Positions 22,751 through 35,589 of a stretch of 64,000 nucleotides of DNA are shown here, one piece after another. Numbering within the stretch: position 1 is the first letter of the stretch; every line of letters starts with the position of its first letter. The DNA is from Gnetum montanum (taxonomy: Eukaryota; Streptophyta; Gnetopsida; Gnetales; Gnetaceae). The position numbers and the translations under genes are program-made. The DNA lies in NCBI GenBank assembly GCA_015680685.1, contig MNCI01003377.1, positions 244,760-308,759 on the forward strand, read 5' to 3'. The notes below the pieces were generated by a model. It was not told the DNA's origin. It searched no databases and worked only from the letters and a program-made list of their open reading frames with translations.

Positions 22751-24526
22751 TTCTTGTCCAAATTTGGCATATACAACCATGTTTCAATGTTTTTGAGAGT
22801 GTAGGGTGGAATTTGGAATGGAAGTGATAATTCTATAGCCTTCCATAGTGCTAATTTTAGCAGAGTCATGCTTTACAAAACCAAAAAATAACTTAGCGTA
22901 CTTATAGTTTTTTGCATTATTTTTTGGAATATTAGGTAGGACCCATCTAAAATTAGTAATCTTTTTACAAAAATTTTTACATAACCCCAGCGTATTCCTA
23001 GTTTCCATTTTTTACTCTAACAAAGTGGAGTTGTAAACAAAAACTAGGGTTTTAGGATGAGCACCCAGGTTTAAGGTGGATTTGATTGGAAAATCTTGTC
23101 ATGAATCATATTTGCTTTCTACTTCCTTACCTATACATCTTAGTGAAGAGATATAACACCATTAATACCACCTATTACCCATATTTAGCATAGTAACAAC
23201 CATATATGGACTATTTCTAGCATAATCTAGCTATTGGTGACCTACTACCAACATAGTCTAGCTGTTGATGAACTATTGCTAGTGTAGTCAAGGATTTCTT
23301 CTCATTTTAAGGCTTGTTCTTGGTACCATGACTAAGAAAAAAAATACTATGAGGAATCTTGCATTAGAGAAGGCAAATGCCACTATTGAAACTCTAGCAT
23401 GCCCACCTAGTCCAAGAATTGGCAAGAGTTCCATTTCCACCTTTCCAAGGTACACCACTTGCATTAGTTTTCTATTCCATTTCTAGTTTTCTATTCCATT
23501 TTTCAGATCTACACTTGTGTGATTATTATTTTTTAATTCCACATAAGGCCTACCTTGTGTTTTAGCCATGTCCACATGTGTCTAGGGTTACTTGATTGTT
23601 TTCACTTTGGTAGATTCAGTTTGTAAAATAGGCTTGCTATTTCAGTGCTTTCTTCCAAAAACTAGGTAATGTGGCCATTTTCTTAGATCTAGGATGAAGA
23701 ACTTGATAAAATTAAATTTTAACAAAATCCTACCTTCTTATTTTGGCACTTTCTTAAATGGGTATGATTCATTTTGATTGTATTTTCCATAATTGACAAC
23801 TTGACTAAGTTAGGTTTTACAAGTTTGTAATTTTTGGATGAAAAAGTAATCAATGTTGTGTATTTTTACTAAGAGAACGGCTGTATATTTATAACATCTA
23901 TTGTTATGGATTTGTAAGTATATGTTTAAGCTTTCCAATGGTTAAAAACCCATTCTATTTAGAGTTGTAATGATGAAGTTCTGGTCATTACAGTTGGGTT
24001 GTGTATGTAGGGTTATTTTCCATTTTCAAATTTCATGAAAGTTCATGATTTTTTTCTAAACTAAAAACATAGATATTGAATTTTCTATTTTCATGGTTGC
24101 ATAGGTCTTGATTTGAGCTTTCAAATGGTAGCCCCAGTGGTGTAGATAAAGATGATGATCCACCTTCTTCACCAAATGCTCCATAGTTCCATTAGTTGCT
24201 TCTTTTATGCCCATTTCAATTAATGTGATTTTTCATGTTGATGATGTACAACTAGTGTTAGCCAAAATAGTTTATTTTTTGGATGATTTTATTTGGCTAT
24301 GATTATGATATTATGGACATTTTAACTTTAACTTTAATTTTAAATTTTAAGTTTTAATTTAGGTTATGATGTTATAGCATCATCAGTTTTGTTTATATCA
24401 TGGCATTATGTTGTAATCTATGTTTTGGCTACATTGGCTAGACTTTGTTGTCATGCGATAAAAGGTTAAAATAGTTATGGAATAAAATCATAAACCAAAG
24501 TGAAAATGAGGTATAAGGTTGTTTAC

Positions 24527-24671
24527 CAATTTTAGGCCATGGCAGGCCATGATGCCAATTTAAGATCTTAGTAGATCACAATGCCAATTTAAGGTCTTAG
24601 CAGACCATGATGCCAATTGAAGGTCTTAGTAGATTGTGATGCTAGTTTAACTTCTTAGCAAATCATAGAGA
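24527..24671 (+). repeat. 29-bp tandem repeat, 5 units
   Basis: Units of the form CAATTTAAGGTCTTAGCAGA plus CCATGATGC, five in a row with point differences. Single copies occur near 16110 and 19890 in the same element. Confidence 0.85.
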
Positions 24672-25159
24672 ATGTAAAAGTAAAAAAAAATTTAATGAAA
24701 TTTTCTCTTTAAGGAAAACTAAAAAGGCTTTAAAAATAAAAGGATGTAAAACAAAATAAATTCTAGGCTAACAAAAAATTTAAATTTAAACCCAAGAGAG
24801 ATGAAATGATACTAATGAGTAAAGTGTAAACTAGGTTATTAGGGTATGAATGTCATAAAGTCACATAGCTATAAATGCATAGGGTATGGGAAGGATTAGG
24901 AGCATGTATTACTTCTGCAAGTGTTTCCTAATCTTTGAGAGATTAGGAAAAGTGTATGGTCTATTTTTCACAAGCTTATACTCTCTGTCACCTTTACTAA
25001 AGATGTTGAAGGGTAGTTCTCCCCATGGCACATCAATGTGTTCATCATTATTTGCTTCTATTTCTTTGTCCCCATGATTCCTTTTGATTTCATAGCCAAC
25101 AGTGGGAGTTTCTTCTATTGACGTTGTTAACAGCTAAGGATACCATGCTTTCACCATTG

Positions 25160-25850
25160 ATAATTATTTTACCTTCCTTGTATGAGAAGAGGATTTCCTA
25201 GTAAATAGGTGAGGACACAACTCACAATTGGGCTAGCTAAGATCTTCCTAGGATGAAGTTGAATCCTAGTGTCTCTTCTACCACTAAGAAATCTACCGTT
25301 GTATGGAACTATTCCCCTACCACATAATCTTAAGAAATGAAACCTTTGACCACAACCCATGATCTGTTAAAGGATTTAACGGTTGTAATCAAGGTGCATT
25401 ACAGTTTTTTAGTTAGGTCTAGGCATTCAATGATGATATAGGATATGACATGGTTGTCACCCCATCATCTACATATACCATATGTACTTTATATTGGCCA
25501 ATGCGTATGGTTATAAAAAGAGGTGCCTTTGTTACTTTGTCATTTTGGGGGTTTGTCTTACTATTGCAAAACACCAATGATGTTGACTTAAATTCTTTGG
25601 GTGAAGAGGATACCATGACTTCATGGATAGACTCTTTGTTAGTGGGGACATTCTTATTGACAAGAATGGATGTTAACATCTTAACCAATGCCTCATGATG
25701 AGCAGCAAAAGTCATGACTAGGTTGTACAAGCTCAAAGTTTTGTTCTTTTGTTTGAGAAATTGTTTAACTTGTTCCATCACATTAAGGAATTCTTTGTTA
25801 TTGGTTGTTGATTTGTTGTGTTTAACTTTCTCCCTATGTTCCAAAATGCA
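25160..25850 (-). pseudogene. Tat-1 gag-pol linker and aspartic protease
   Basis: The open frame 25419-25844 ends in a protease: KAPLFITIRIGQYKVHMVYVDDG, where the family has ALxIxVxxxxxxVxxVLVDxGSSxN. The catalytic triplet reads DDG instead of DT/SG. The rest of the domain continues past stops down to the 25169-25360 frame, which holds SPIVSCVLTYLLG. The N-terminal part is Lys/Asn/Glu-rich and helical-looking (a linker). It would mature Gag-Pol inside the particle. Lies between gag and the long spacer. Confidence 0.65.
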
Positions 25851-26149
25851 AACTTCATGCTTGGGTTGTTGTTATGACCTAGCCTTTTTTTTGTCTTCTT
25901 CAAGTTTTGATTCTTCTCATGGTTTACTGGTTGAAGTAGCCTAGGTTGTAAAAGTCATGGGAATAGATGAAATGAAAGTGGGCTTCAGTGAATCCACTTC
26001 CTTCCTTGACTTGGTCTACTTATCAAACTTATTCTTAGCTTTCTACGAAGCCTTCTTCCATTGTTTGGTTAGGGATTTTTTGTTATTCCTAGTTGGTTAT
26101 AAGGAAGAAGACGTTGCATCGACCACCATTTTAGGTTTGTTCCATTGTT

Positions 26150-28504
26150 AGGGTAGGTTGTTTTGTAGAGGTTTGGGACATCCTAATCACAATGGGTTCT
26201 TTGGGGAGTGCTGGTAATAGTAACCTTACATCAAAGAGGGACCCTTTAGTGGAAGCTATAGGGCCCCTTTCATTTCAAGGAAGCACCCTAATCACAAACG
26301 GTTCTCTTGTAGGCCTTTGATCATCATGGACATCAAACACTGCTATTGTGTACAAGCTATTGTTAGCATTTAGGAGGTCCTTGTATATGTGCATTGACTG
26401 ATTTTGAGGCCTAACAGGATTGGATGTGTCTAATATCAATTCACCCATATCAATCATTCTTTCGAAGTCATCCTTAAGTGTGAGGCAAAAATTAGTATCG
26501 TGACCTAGCAATTGATGGTTGTGGAAAAAGTAGTTGAGCTTAAAGTATTCAAATAATAAAGGTTCATGTTTGGTTACTCAAGTAGGGTCTTTCACTATTT
26601 CACATAACCTATCATGCCTTTTGAGAGCATGCTTAGTCATCTATTTATACTGGATTCTACTGCTCTTCAATAGTTGGTCTAATAACTTTGATGGTTTAAG
26701 GAGTAATTTGGTATAGTTGGATCAGTCTTTCTATTCAACATTATGCCTAGAGGTAGTTGATGTAGTAGCCCCAGAGATTGATGGTAGGTTATCATTGTTG
26801 GTAGCAGGGGCCTTATGTTGGTTATTATTTGGCCCTTGGTTGGTTGGCTTAGTCGCCTTGGTTATAGTTTCTATTTTCATATTATTTCGCCTACCCTTGT
26901 CCTTATCTTTGAATGTATGTTGGTTTTTGTATGCCACATAAGCAGGATTATGGTTGGCTTTAGTGACATCATCTTTGTTCTTAGTCTAGGAAAAGCCTTG
27001 AATAAGAGACTGTGGGTCTAGATAATATAATTTCAATTTCATAAAATCATTAATCATTCCTTTGAAAATACCTACAAGGTGAGTTTCAACTATTGCTCTG
27101 GTATCTTATTGAGTAGAATGTTCCATCACTAGATGAACTTCTACACTAGCTCTAGAGGTCCTTGCTTGACCTTCATTAGTTGATCAAGTGTGGTATTAGG
27201 TTTCAAGTTATACTTGAAATAGTTAACAAATTTTGAAATCAATTTGTCTAAGGAGGATAAGCATCTCATTGACAAGGCATGGTACTAGTCTAAGGCATTT
27301 CTTGCTAAATACATAATGAAAAATATGCATAATTTTATGTGGACATGCTTGTAATAGTAAGAACTTGGAGTGGAAGATGATTAGATGTGCATTTGGATCA
27401 CCTTTTCCATTGTAATTAGTGAACTTTGGTACAAGGACATTGAGGGGAAGAGTTAGTGGTGGGACTATAGGGCTTATGGGGTCATCCTAATCGAAGATCT
27501 TAATCTTTATGATCTAGAAAATTGAGGCTTTGAGTTTTCTTAACTCTTTATTCAAGTCTTGGATCATTTAAAAAGCCTGATCTAGGCCTTGGGATGTCCC
27601 TATTAGTTGTGGGGTTTGGAAAAAGGGTTGAGACATATGTTGTGAGGCTTGTGGCCTCGCTATTGGTTATAAGATGGAAGGGAGCGGTTGTGTCATGGTT
27701 GTAGTCTATGGAAAAAATAAAGAAAAAGATGTTTCTATTAGTATCTAAGGCACAAATAGGACAAAAGGGGTATGCAACCCCTAAGTTTCATGGGGTCCCA
27801 CTGTGGGCCACATCTAGATGATGGGGGTTAGCAATGGTAACAACCACCAATGATGGCTGCATAGTTTGAGGCTATGTAGTAGATGACATGGAGAAGTGAA
27901 AGGTTGTGGATTGTGACACTGAGTGTACTTGGTGTGCAACTATAACGGGCGTAGGACTAGCTATAGTATGGTAGGAGGGGGTAGAATATGGCAACACCAT
28001 GCCCATGAAGAAGACAAATCCATTTGGGGAAGGCTTAGTGGACTTGGGGATTGCTTGTTGGAACAATCCTCTCAAGAGGTTCTTGGGCTTAGATTCTGTC
28101 CTAAACTCATCCTTCTCTTCCTATTTCTCCTCTAAACAATGCTTTTCATCCTCATCCTCTATCTCAATTAATTGAGCTAGGATGCCAACATAGATGTCAT
28201 TGCGAAGAATTTGGTCATATGGGAAAGGGATATATTCTTTCCCATTTCAATGTATGAGCTAAAACACTCTTTTGACTTCTACTTCTAGACATGGAATTAT
28301 CATGCTAGCATACATCTTAGCACTAATTTAGTTGTATCAATCTTCATTTATGGTTTAGAAGTTAACACATTTTTTATTAACCCTTAAAGACTACCTACAC
28401 TCCATGATAGCAAGGTCCTTGGGGTCATACATCTTCATGGCTTGTTGGCTAGACCCATCATTAGTGAGTGTGAAAGGTAGCTTGGTCGATTATTGGAAAG
28501 ACAT
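26150..28504 (-). pseudogene. Tat-1 gag
   Basis: Structural Gag of the particle, broken by many stops. The ATG is at 28502-28504. Early blocks MYDPKDLAIMECR and YIPFPYDQILRND are also found in Tat-2 (56385 onwards; IYDPRDLAIIESR). Then a Pro/Thr-rich part (27872-28075), a central helical part around 27000-27600, and near the end (26275-26511) GHDTNFCLTLKDDFERMI followed by VRPQ and NANNSLYTI, matching 58190-58540 of Tat-2. GHDTN-C-LK is the usual end of a Tat Gag zinc-binding region, here without its full Cys set. Confidence 0.75.
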
Positions 28505-29219
28505 GTTGTAAGTAGTACTTTTTGGCATATTTATTATTCTTAGTAAAAATGTGGTAAGTAGGATAAACTACTGTCATAGTAGGCTAAAAATGGAAAGGCA
28601 ATATGAAATGGCTACTAAGCAGAAATAGATGTCATAATAGGAATGGGGTTTAACAGAATGGCATTGAATGGAAATGGTTTAAATAGTAGTCAATCATCTA
28701 CTACCAGTGTAGTTTCCAACTACTATGAGTGTAGTCAATCAACTACTATCAACGTAGTTCACTAACTATTGTCAACATAGTCAGTGAACTACTTCCAATG
28801 TAGTTGCCAAGTACCATTAGTGCTTGATAGGAAAATGAGCTTTAATAGAATGGATGTTGTAGTAGATGGGAAATTTGTGGCAAAACTTGATGAAATGGAT
28901 GTTGCAGTAGATGGAAAATTCATAGCAAGACTCAATAGAATGGATGTTGTAGTAGATAGAAAATTTGTAGCAAAACCTAATGGAATGAGTGATGCTATAG
29001 ATGAAAAATTCATAGAAAAATTCAACAGAATGGATGTTGCAATAGATGAGAAATTTGTAGAAAAACCCAATGAAATAGATGTTGTAGTAGATAGAAAATT
29101 CATAGCAAAACCCAACTCTACTACCACTGCCACACAAAGGCATGATGATGAAAAAAATAGTTGAAATAAGTTTATGACAAAGAATTTTGGCTGTGGCCCT
29201 CTTTCTAGTACTAACAAAC
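28505..29219 (-). other. Tat-1 leader between PBS position and gag
   Basis: Holds a TAGT-rich repeat block (28680-28810) and a 45-bp tandem array (28850-29119). No clear primer-binding site could be read at 29190-29219; the sequence there is too changed to assign a tRNA. Confidence 0.5.
28850..29119 (+). repeat. 45-bp tandem repeat, 6 units
   Basis: Units begin ATGGATGTTGTAGTAGATGG and repeat exactly every 45 bases from 28850 to 29119. The unit is divisible by three, so three frames stay open across it: plus 28784-29164, minus 28789-29217 and 28817-29143. These are treated as by-products of the repeat, not genes. Confidence 0.9.
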
Positions 29220-31119
29220 TATTGGATATAGAAATCTCAATTGCTAGAATGAAAAACTAAAATATCTAAGAGCCAGAATTTTTTTAACCCTAAGTCCCAA
29301 GGGCCTTTGGAAAATCGAACTCAAGGTACCCTAAAGGATCTTTTTGATCCTCCAAGGACTTACAAAGTGTACAATGGAAGTGGTTTTGAAATTGTGAACA
29401 TAAATGGCAACATAGATAGAAGTAGCTTACTAAAATGACCTACTAAAAACATTGACAGAGATGGCCTACTAAAAATGACAATGGAAAATGAAATTATAGT
29501 TACAAAAATAAGTGTAGAGATAGAAATGAAAAATAAATTTTCATAACATAAACCAAAAAATTTATCAAAGAATATAAAAGAGATTAAGTTCATGGTGTAC
29601 AAATTTGTGCCAAGGGCATAGATGTTGCTCACTGAAGCTTGAAGTCCATTGGAGAAGGTTGCCTTCATGATTTGGTTCATTCCCAATTTTGGCCTACTAC
29701 AACTTTTCATTAATTTTCATCCAATTTGCTATGTGTAAATGGGATTAACGTTGCACATTTAGGGCAATGGAAACTACATGGAGGTCTCTATTTCCAACAT
29801 AGTTCCAGTTTCTACAACCAAATGGCACTATAGGGTGAGGATGTGATAGCTACAATGGATTTTGATGACTACCAATGGAGATGGAAATGGAATAGGGTCT
29901 ACACTTTTAGTAGTAATGACAATTACATGGGGGTGTTTATGCCCAACATAGTGTCAATTTCTACTGCTAAAAATGTAGTTGGGTTGCAAATGGATTTGAT
30001 AAGTAACAAAAATGGTCATGAAAGATGGGTAAATGGTGTTGCTACAAAATGATTTTGAAATGCCAAGGTGCCAAAGTTCCAAGAGCTTGGAACTACTTTA
30101 TGATATGCAAAATTCCAAAATTCAAAATAGGTGTGACTACCAAAAAAGATACATGAAGTTTGAACTTGCTATATGGTATGCAAAATGCCAAAAATTTAGA
30201 ACCTAGAAATGGTGTCAACCTTGGGCTTTTATAGCTTAGGATTTTCATTTTTGGGACTACCATTGATTGCTACCAAATTGGCATTAATTATGGGTTGCAA
30301 TAGTTACTACTACCATCATAGTCAGCTAACTGCTACTAGCATCGTTAGCCAACTACTACTTAGTGTAGTCATCCAACTACTACCAATGTAGTCAACCAAC
30401 TACTGCTCAACATAGTTGGTCATCTATTTCCAACATAATTAGCCAACTACTGCTTAGCGTAGTTGGTCATCTATTGCTAGCATAGTTGTCATTTTTGTTA
30501 TGTCTGGAATGGACTACACCCACAAAATCCAGCTATTTACTGTAAATAGTAAATAGGCTTTTGCAACTATGCTAAAGGCTTTGGAAATGAAAAATGTTAT
30601 AGTAGACAGAAAGATGAATGGAAACTATAAAACTAGTGAAACCCATTCTAAAAAGTGTTGTTTATGTTGGCTATTATTACCTTCGAATGACTACGCTAGT
30701 TGTTGTTGAAGAAATGGCCATGCTAACAATTCCAACATTGCACTTCTATTGGATCTTGGTGGTAACTATGGTAACTACTATAGCTACTATGACTACTATA
30801 GCTATTGAGCCTACTAAAGCTACTTAGCCTACTTCAAATGGCTCCAAAATAGTTAGGGCTATACCTCTACAAAATCCATGGAAAGGAAAATTTTATCCAT
30901 TTCCAAGGCATTTTTAGCCTTCCCAAGCCCAGATATACACATTAGGTACTCTTTTCCACTTAGGAAGTACGACAATAATAACATTTGAAGCATTTTTCAA
31001 TCTCAAAAAGTTGAAATATGCAAGATTGTAGCTTATGTACTACATGTATTACATTTACAATGAAACTTTTCCTCAAGCTAAAAAATGGGATTCATAACAT
31101 GAATTTTGATGATGTTTCA
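29220..31119 (-). repeat. 5' LTR of Tat-1 (1900 bp)
   Basis: Partner of 13266-15239. The outer edge ends GATGTTTCA at 31119. The inner edge reads TATTGGAT where the 3' LTR has TGTTGGAG, so the terminal TG is lost. TAGT-rich repeats are at 30300-30490. The two LTRs differ at many sites, so the insertion is old. Confidence 0.85.
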
Positions 31120-31539
31120 TGTAGCATCATCTTATTTATTCTTCCAAAATTGATATACTCTCCCTAAATATCATTCATCGTTACATAAGAGTGTGGGATA
31201 AAGAGGAGAGGCTTGGAGATTCTCTCAAACATTAGTAGGGGCAAACTTCTTGAATGATCCAAAGTGGAGTTCCACTATGAACATGGAGATAATAGATTTT
31301 CCTTACATGGCTTGAAGGCATTTATTTGACAGTGTGAGATGTTCTTCTTCTTCTTGAGCTAGTAGTGCATCAACTTCATCTTGTGTGGATTTCCCTATCA
31401 TGCATGTAGGATGATGGAAATTGTAGGATTGGACCTCTTTCTCAGCATGTAGAGTTTTCTCTCTAGCTTGTCCATTTCCTCAGGGTTTCCTATTTCTTTG
31501 TTATGAGGATCCTTCTCCTATGGGTCTTTTGGGAACCAT
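31120..31539 (-). pseudogene. Athila-2 3' ORF, N-terminal part
   Basis: Starts at the ATG at 31537-31539, in the same relative place as the Athila-1 ORF start (40253-40255); both starts are followed by Pro-Lys and preceded by similar text. The frame shows stops but carries an acidic stretch (Gln-Glu-Glu-Glu) and reaches the Tat-1 insertion at 31120; its continuation is 13265 downwards. Confidence 0.6.
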
Positions 31540-31667
31540 CTACAATCATAAAGAATTCACCTATGATTACCTAAGGATTTTAAATAAATTCCTAACAATT
31601 TATAATCCTCTCTCAAGTTCTTGAATTTAATCCAAATCTATCCTTGTTATTACTTTTTAGCTCTTAT
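31540..31667 (-). other. Athila-2 leader before the 3' ORF, cut by copia insertion
   Basis: Aligns weakly with 40260-40320 of Athila-1 (CATCTA-AATCA-AA). Its continuation is at 51419 onwards. It ends with CTTAT, the copia target duplication. Confidence 0.55.
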
Positions 31668-32732
31668 TGAAGATCAAAAACTTATAAGAGGGGTTGAATA
31701 AGTTCCACTAATCAAGATGAAAGCTACATATAAATGTGCATGGCTTCCTAACTTGGGTATGTCTACACTCAAAGGGTAGAATCCTTACACACCTCTAGAC
31801 TTTATTTTTCAAAAATGTGATTTCAATAACATGATAACCTTTACAAAGTTTTAGTTCTATAAGGAGTGCTTTCACACATAAACACACCTAATTCTACAAG
31901 GTTCCAACAAGCTTAAAATGTGGTTTTAAGAATCCCATAACCTATACAATAACTTGAGCTTTGCATAGGTTGTTTTCACTCAAGAAATATACGTAACCTT
32001 GCAAGGTTCCAACAAGCTTAAGAGATGTCTTCCTACAAGGAGCACATCATCCCTATAGGGCTTACAAAGAAAGAAAGAAAGATTAAGAAAAGAATGTACT
32101 CAAATTATAGATTCCTTACTTTGAGGCACTCAGCTAATATAATACAACTCACAAAGATATAGAAATATAGTACAAGCAATTCCACATGATGTAAATAATG
32201 ATGAAAATATTCATGTGAATAGTAATTACTCTTTTCATAAAGATATTGTCTCTTTTATAGCCTTTGCTATTGCCAAATGCTTGTTGGAGTTTGTATAATG
32301 ATTAGAAAATGGCTAGTAGTTATGTCTCATTATAGCTTGAAATGTCTTACTAACTTTATGATGCTTGCAAGTGGAACATCTTACATGAGGCATCTTAACT
32401 AGGATGTCTCAACTACACTTGAGACATCTATTATTTTTTTGGAATTCCGTACTTGAGATATGGGATTTTTTATAGGGACATCTGCTATTTCTTTGGGACA
32501 TCTTGATAACTGCTAGAACATCTTCTTTTAACTTCTATACATTGTGCATGCTTATGAATTTTTTCCAAACTCTTGTAATCTTGATTGAGACTTTTTCACT
32601 TCAACTTGATAACTTAGCTCTCATTTTGGTCTCAAAATTCTCTTATCTTGATCTGATCATGATCTTGCAAGATCACACACACACTTTCCAAATATCCATT
32701 TCCCAAGGTTTTGAGATACCAAGAGGTCAATA
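31668..32732 (-). repeat. 3' LTR of the copia-type element
   Basis: Pairs with 50342-51418: shared words include AACTTATAAG, AAAAATGTGATTTCAA, CACAAAGATA/CTAAAGATAG, and TAACTGCTAGAACATCTTCT. Terminal CA at the inner edge is changed to TA. Confidence 0.88.
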
Positions 32733-32746
32733 ATCTTCCCCTTTTT
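32733..32746 (-). other. polypurine tract of the copia-type element
   Basis: Minus strand reads AAAAAGGGGAAGAT directly before the LTR. Confidence 0.7.
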
Positions 32747-33229
32747 CATGATGTTCAAAACTTAAGAAAATGGATTAGCATAATAACATAATATCATATG
32801 ATAAGCAAACTTGTAAATGAACCTATGGCAACAAGGATTCAAGAGGAGATGAAAAATAGTTAATGGGCACATATTCATTAGCCATGATTTCAAGGGGCTA
32901 CATAAGAAATGATCACATCAAAAACTACCCAATCCTATCCAACAAGCACATATAATCCATAAAGCATGTAAGCATAGCTATTCAAACAATATCTCCAACA
33001 TAAACCAAAACCCTCATAACCTATCTCCAAAAGTATACCATATACCAAGTCTAACAAAAATGTAATAATTAATCTAAAATAAAATAAACAAATCATTGTC
33101 TCAAATAACAACATGCATTACATCCATAAATATACCAAGTCTTAGCATGACAATAGAATGTAACTGATACCACACTCATGAAAATAAAACTCTCCCCCTT
33201 TTGGACATCACCCAAAAGGAGGGGATCAA

Positions 33230-34760
33230 GTGAAGTCCCTAACCGTTGACTTATGTATCATCATCATCAACTGAGTTTGATGTTGCACATGTGGGCCTAT
33301 ATGTCTCCTCTTCATCATCATCATTACTACTGGTTCTAGAGCTCACTACTAGTGTTAAAGCTAGAGACATGTTGCTTATCCTCACCTTTCAAAGAAAATA
33401 GTGCAAATGGAGCTCATTTGGGTCAAAGCTTCATCCAAAATTAAGATGATGAAGGAGGATGAGATGGACGTTTCTTGGAAGATGATGGAATGCCTTTCTG
33501 CTAGTATATTTTGGGAGCTACTTACTTTCATTAAGTTGCTACACCAAAGATACTCTTCATTACATGTTGCTCAAAATATTGTGATGAATCCTTACTCCTA
33601 AAATATTTGGAGAGTCCTTCAAAAGACTTTCCTAGTATAAATGCACTTGGTCTTGGCTACTCGATGGGAGGAAAGGGCTCCTCCTAGGCATGAGCTTGTG
33701 GTGCTACTAGATCCTCTAAATCTAATTCAATTCCTAAATCATATGCATGTAATTATTCTATTGCTTTAGAATGTCTAGCTGGTGTTAATGCATATTTTTC
33801 ATTATTTATTTAATGAGGATTTGTAATCTCCTCAAACTACTAATCATCCAAAGGAGGGGGAAGAACAACTGTATATATTTTCTTATGAAGGTAAGAGAGA
33901 TTTCTTTCTGTCTTCCCCATAGTTTTTGCAAGGGCTCATAAGACCTTCTTCAAGGAAGATTCTACCCATGCACTAACTAATTTCAACCTTCTTAGTTAAC
34001 GTGAGGTCCAAGGTGAAGAAGATTATTTCTTTTTACATGCCTAGAATGACAAAGAGGCTTCTAATTCAATATGAGTAGTACTCCTCTTTTCAAAGTACTT
34101 AGCAAGACTCTTCCATTTAAGAAGGGTCAAATCTAAAATAGGAACATCCACCTGATGAATAAGTAGGTTAATCAGGAAAGGATGTTTGTAAATCTTCTCA
34201 TGGGTAAACATCTCTAGCATATCCCTAAAAATGATATGACCCAAGTCTAATGGTTGCTAGGTTAATATATAATATAGTACAAATGCTTAACAAGGAAGTA
34301 AATAATCATATCTTCCCCTTTTCATAATGATATTGTACATAACAATGAGGAATAGAGTAGAAGCTTCTTGCAACATCTATTGTCTATACACTTTTCCACT
34401 CCTTAAGGAAACTAAACTACCAAATATGGCATTATAGAACTCATCATGAGACACTAGGATAGTCACATTTGTAAAAACATCTTCCATAGAATGAATAACA
34501 ACTTGGTGCACATCAGAACTAGAAACTTTAAGAAGGGCATTCACAACTTGTGAAGAAATTTTAAGAGTAGTATCCCCAACTAAAGAAGTAAACATCCTAA
34601 AATTAGTATTTGTAATCATAATATTGTTGTAAAATTCTCTAACCAAAACCTCTGATATGCAAAAATACATAAATACAATGGATGCCCATCCAATTGCCTT
34701 GAAATAAGAAATGAACACTTTCTGAAGATGCTGTTGAAAGATAAGATTCCATTCATTGAT
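33230..34760 (-). pseudogene. putative plant transposon-type ORF in the copia element
   Basis: Minus-strand ORF in pieces. The frame 34377-34718 has VLVREFYNNIMITN, then FTSLVGDTTLKISSQVVNALL, matching the pattern WLVREFYANL...VRGxxI...AINxLL of the putative plant transposon protein family (recalled as Pfam Transposase_32). After a stop, the 34041-34244 frame continues with LTQQPLDLGHIIF and HPFLINLLIHQVDVPI, matching the IMTGxxINxGxII and FPSLITELCxxAGV blocks. The rest (33900-33230) is Pro/Ser-rich. Function unknown; not env-like (no membrane segment). The match is from memory of the family pattern, not a search. Confidence 0.5.
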
Positions 34761-35589
34761 AATGGAAATAGAGGGACTTACCTCAAATCTATGTTGAGCA
34801 TCTATTATGAAAAAATCAAGTTAATAGGAGTTGGACCAACTTGTAGATGCACTTTTAACACCTTTTGACTTATAAGGAGGCTATCTTGATGTACCAACCT
34901 TCATATGTTTTATGGATTCAAGTTACATAAAGTGGAGTTGTAGTAGAGGTAAGGCCCTACTCAACTATGCTTGGATATCTAAGTCTTGAAGTGGAATGAG
35001 AAAAAAGAAAAAATGATTGATTAGTTTAAATAGGTAATGTTCTCAATAGGGTTAATGATGTGCATGAGAAATCTCAAGGAAAAGTAATATGTCTTACCTG
35101 AGTCAAGCCTAAACATAGTGAGACATCTCAATTTTGATTGGGACATCTCAAGTGAGAAGTCCCATTGTTTTGGGAGATGTTTCAAGCAATAGATAATGTA
35201 TGAGCAGAGTGATTGGTTTGGGGACTTTTTGGGGGCTTTTCAATGAATGCTGCCAAGGATAATTATAACAAGAAAAGCTAAAACAAGTATCATACCTATA
35301 ACATAATGCAATTCAAGGAAAAATATCCATGCTTATCTTTCTTGCACTAAGGAGGTGATATGCTCAAGTGGATTTACCATGAGGTTCTCTCTTTATAATC
35401 CCTCTATAATCATGGGATATTTCTTACTTCCCTAATATTTTTTCCTTCCTTTTGGAGTTCTTTATGATCAAATGGAAAGTGTGGGTACTTGTTTCTTCTT
35501 CTTCCTTCTTTAACTTGACACTTCAAATATTTTTAACATGCAAGGAACTCTTACTGGGCATCTTTTGAGAAGACCAAGGAGTCATGTTA

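Larger units (their letters stand above)
19311..25150 (-). other. Tat-1 long spacer between protease and RT
   Basis: Nearly 6 kb with no coding match. Ogre elements have an intron between protease and RT, but far shorter. It holds a roughly 190-bp array (20300-22750), a stretch of TAGT-rich palindromes (23190-23290), and a 29-bp array (24527-24671). The open frame at 22784-23008 has no recognised match. Confidence 0.5.
13266..31119 (-). mobile_element. Tat-1: Tat/Ogre-like LTR retrotransposon, 17.9 kb
   Basis: Complete but decayed minus-strand element. LTRs at 13266-15239 and 29220-31119 align along their length. Flanks are TATAG (13261-13265) and TGTAG (31120-31124), a 5-bp target duplication with one change. 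The order on the minus strand is leader, gag, protease, a 6-kb spacer, RT, RNase H, integrase, PPT. The RT has the Tat-type run RLNPRKCVFNV, and the RNase H is of the archaeal-like type known from Tat elements. It is inserted in the 3' ORF of Athila-2: the ORF halves at 10950-13265 and 31120-31539 read together across it. Confidence 0.85.

Noticed and set aside
28784-29217. Genes of 126 and 142 codons over the 45-bp repeat
   Set aside because: Open frames on both strands are a consequence of a repeat unit divisible by three and free of stops in these frames.
29190-29219. A tRNA-Arg-type or iMet-type PBS for Tat-1
   Set aside because: Matches were about 9 of 15 at best, not better than chance alternatives.
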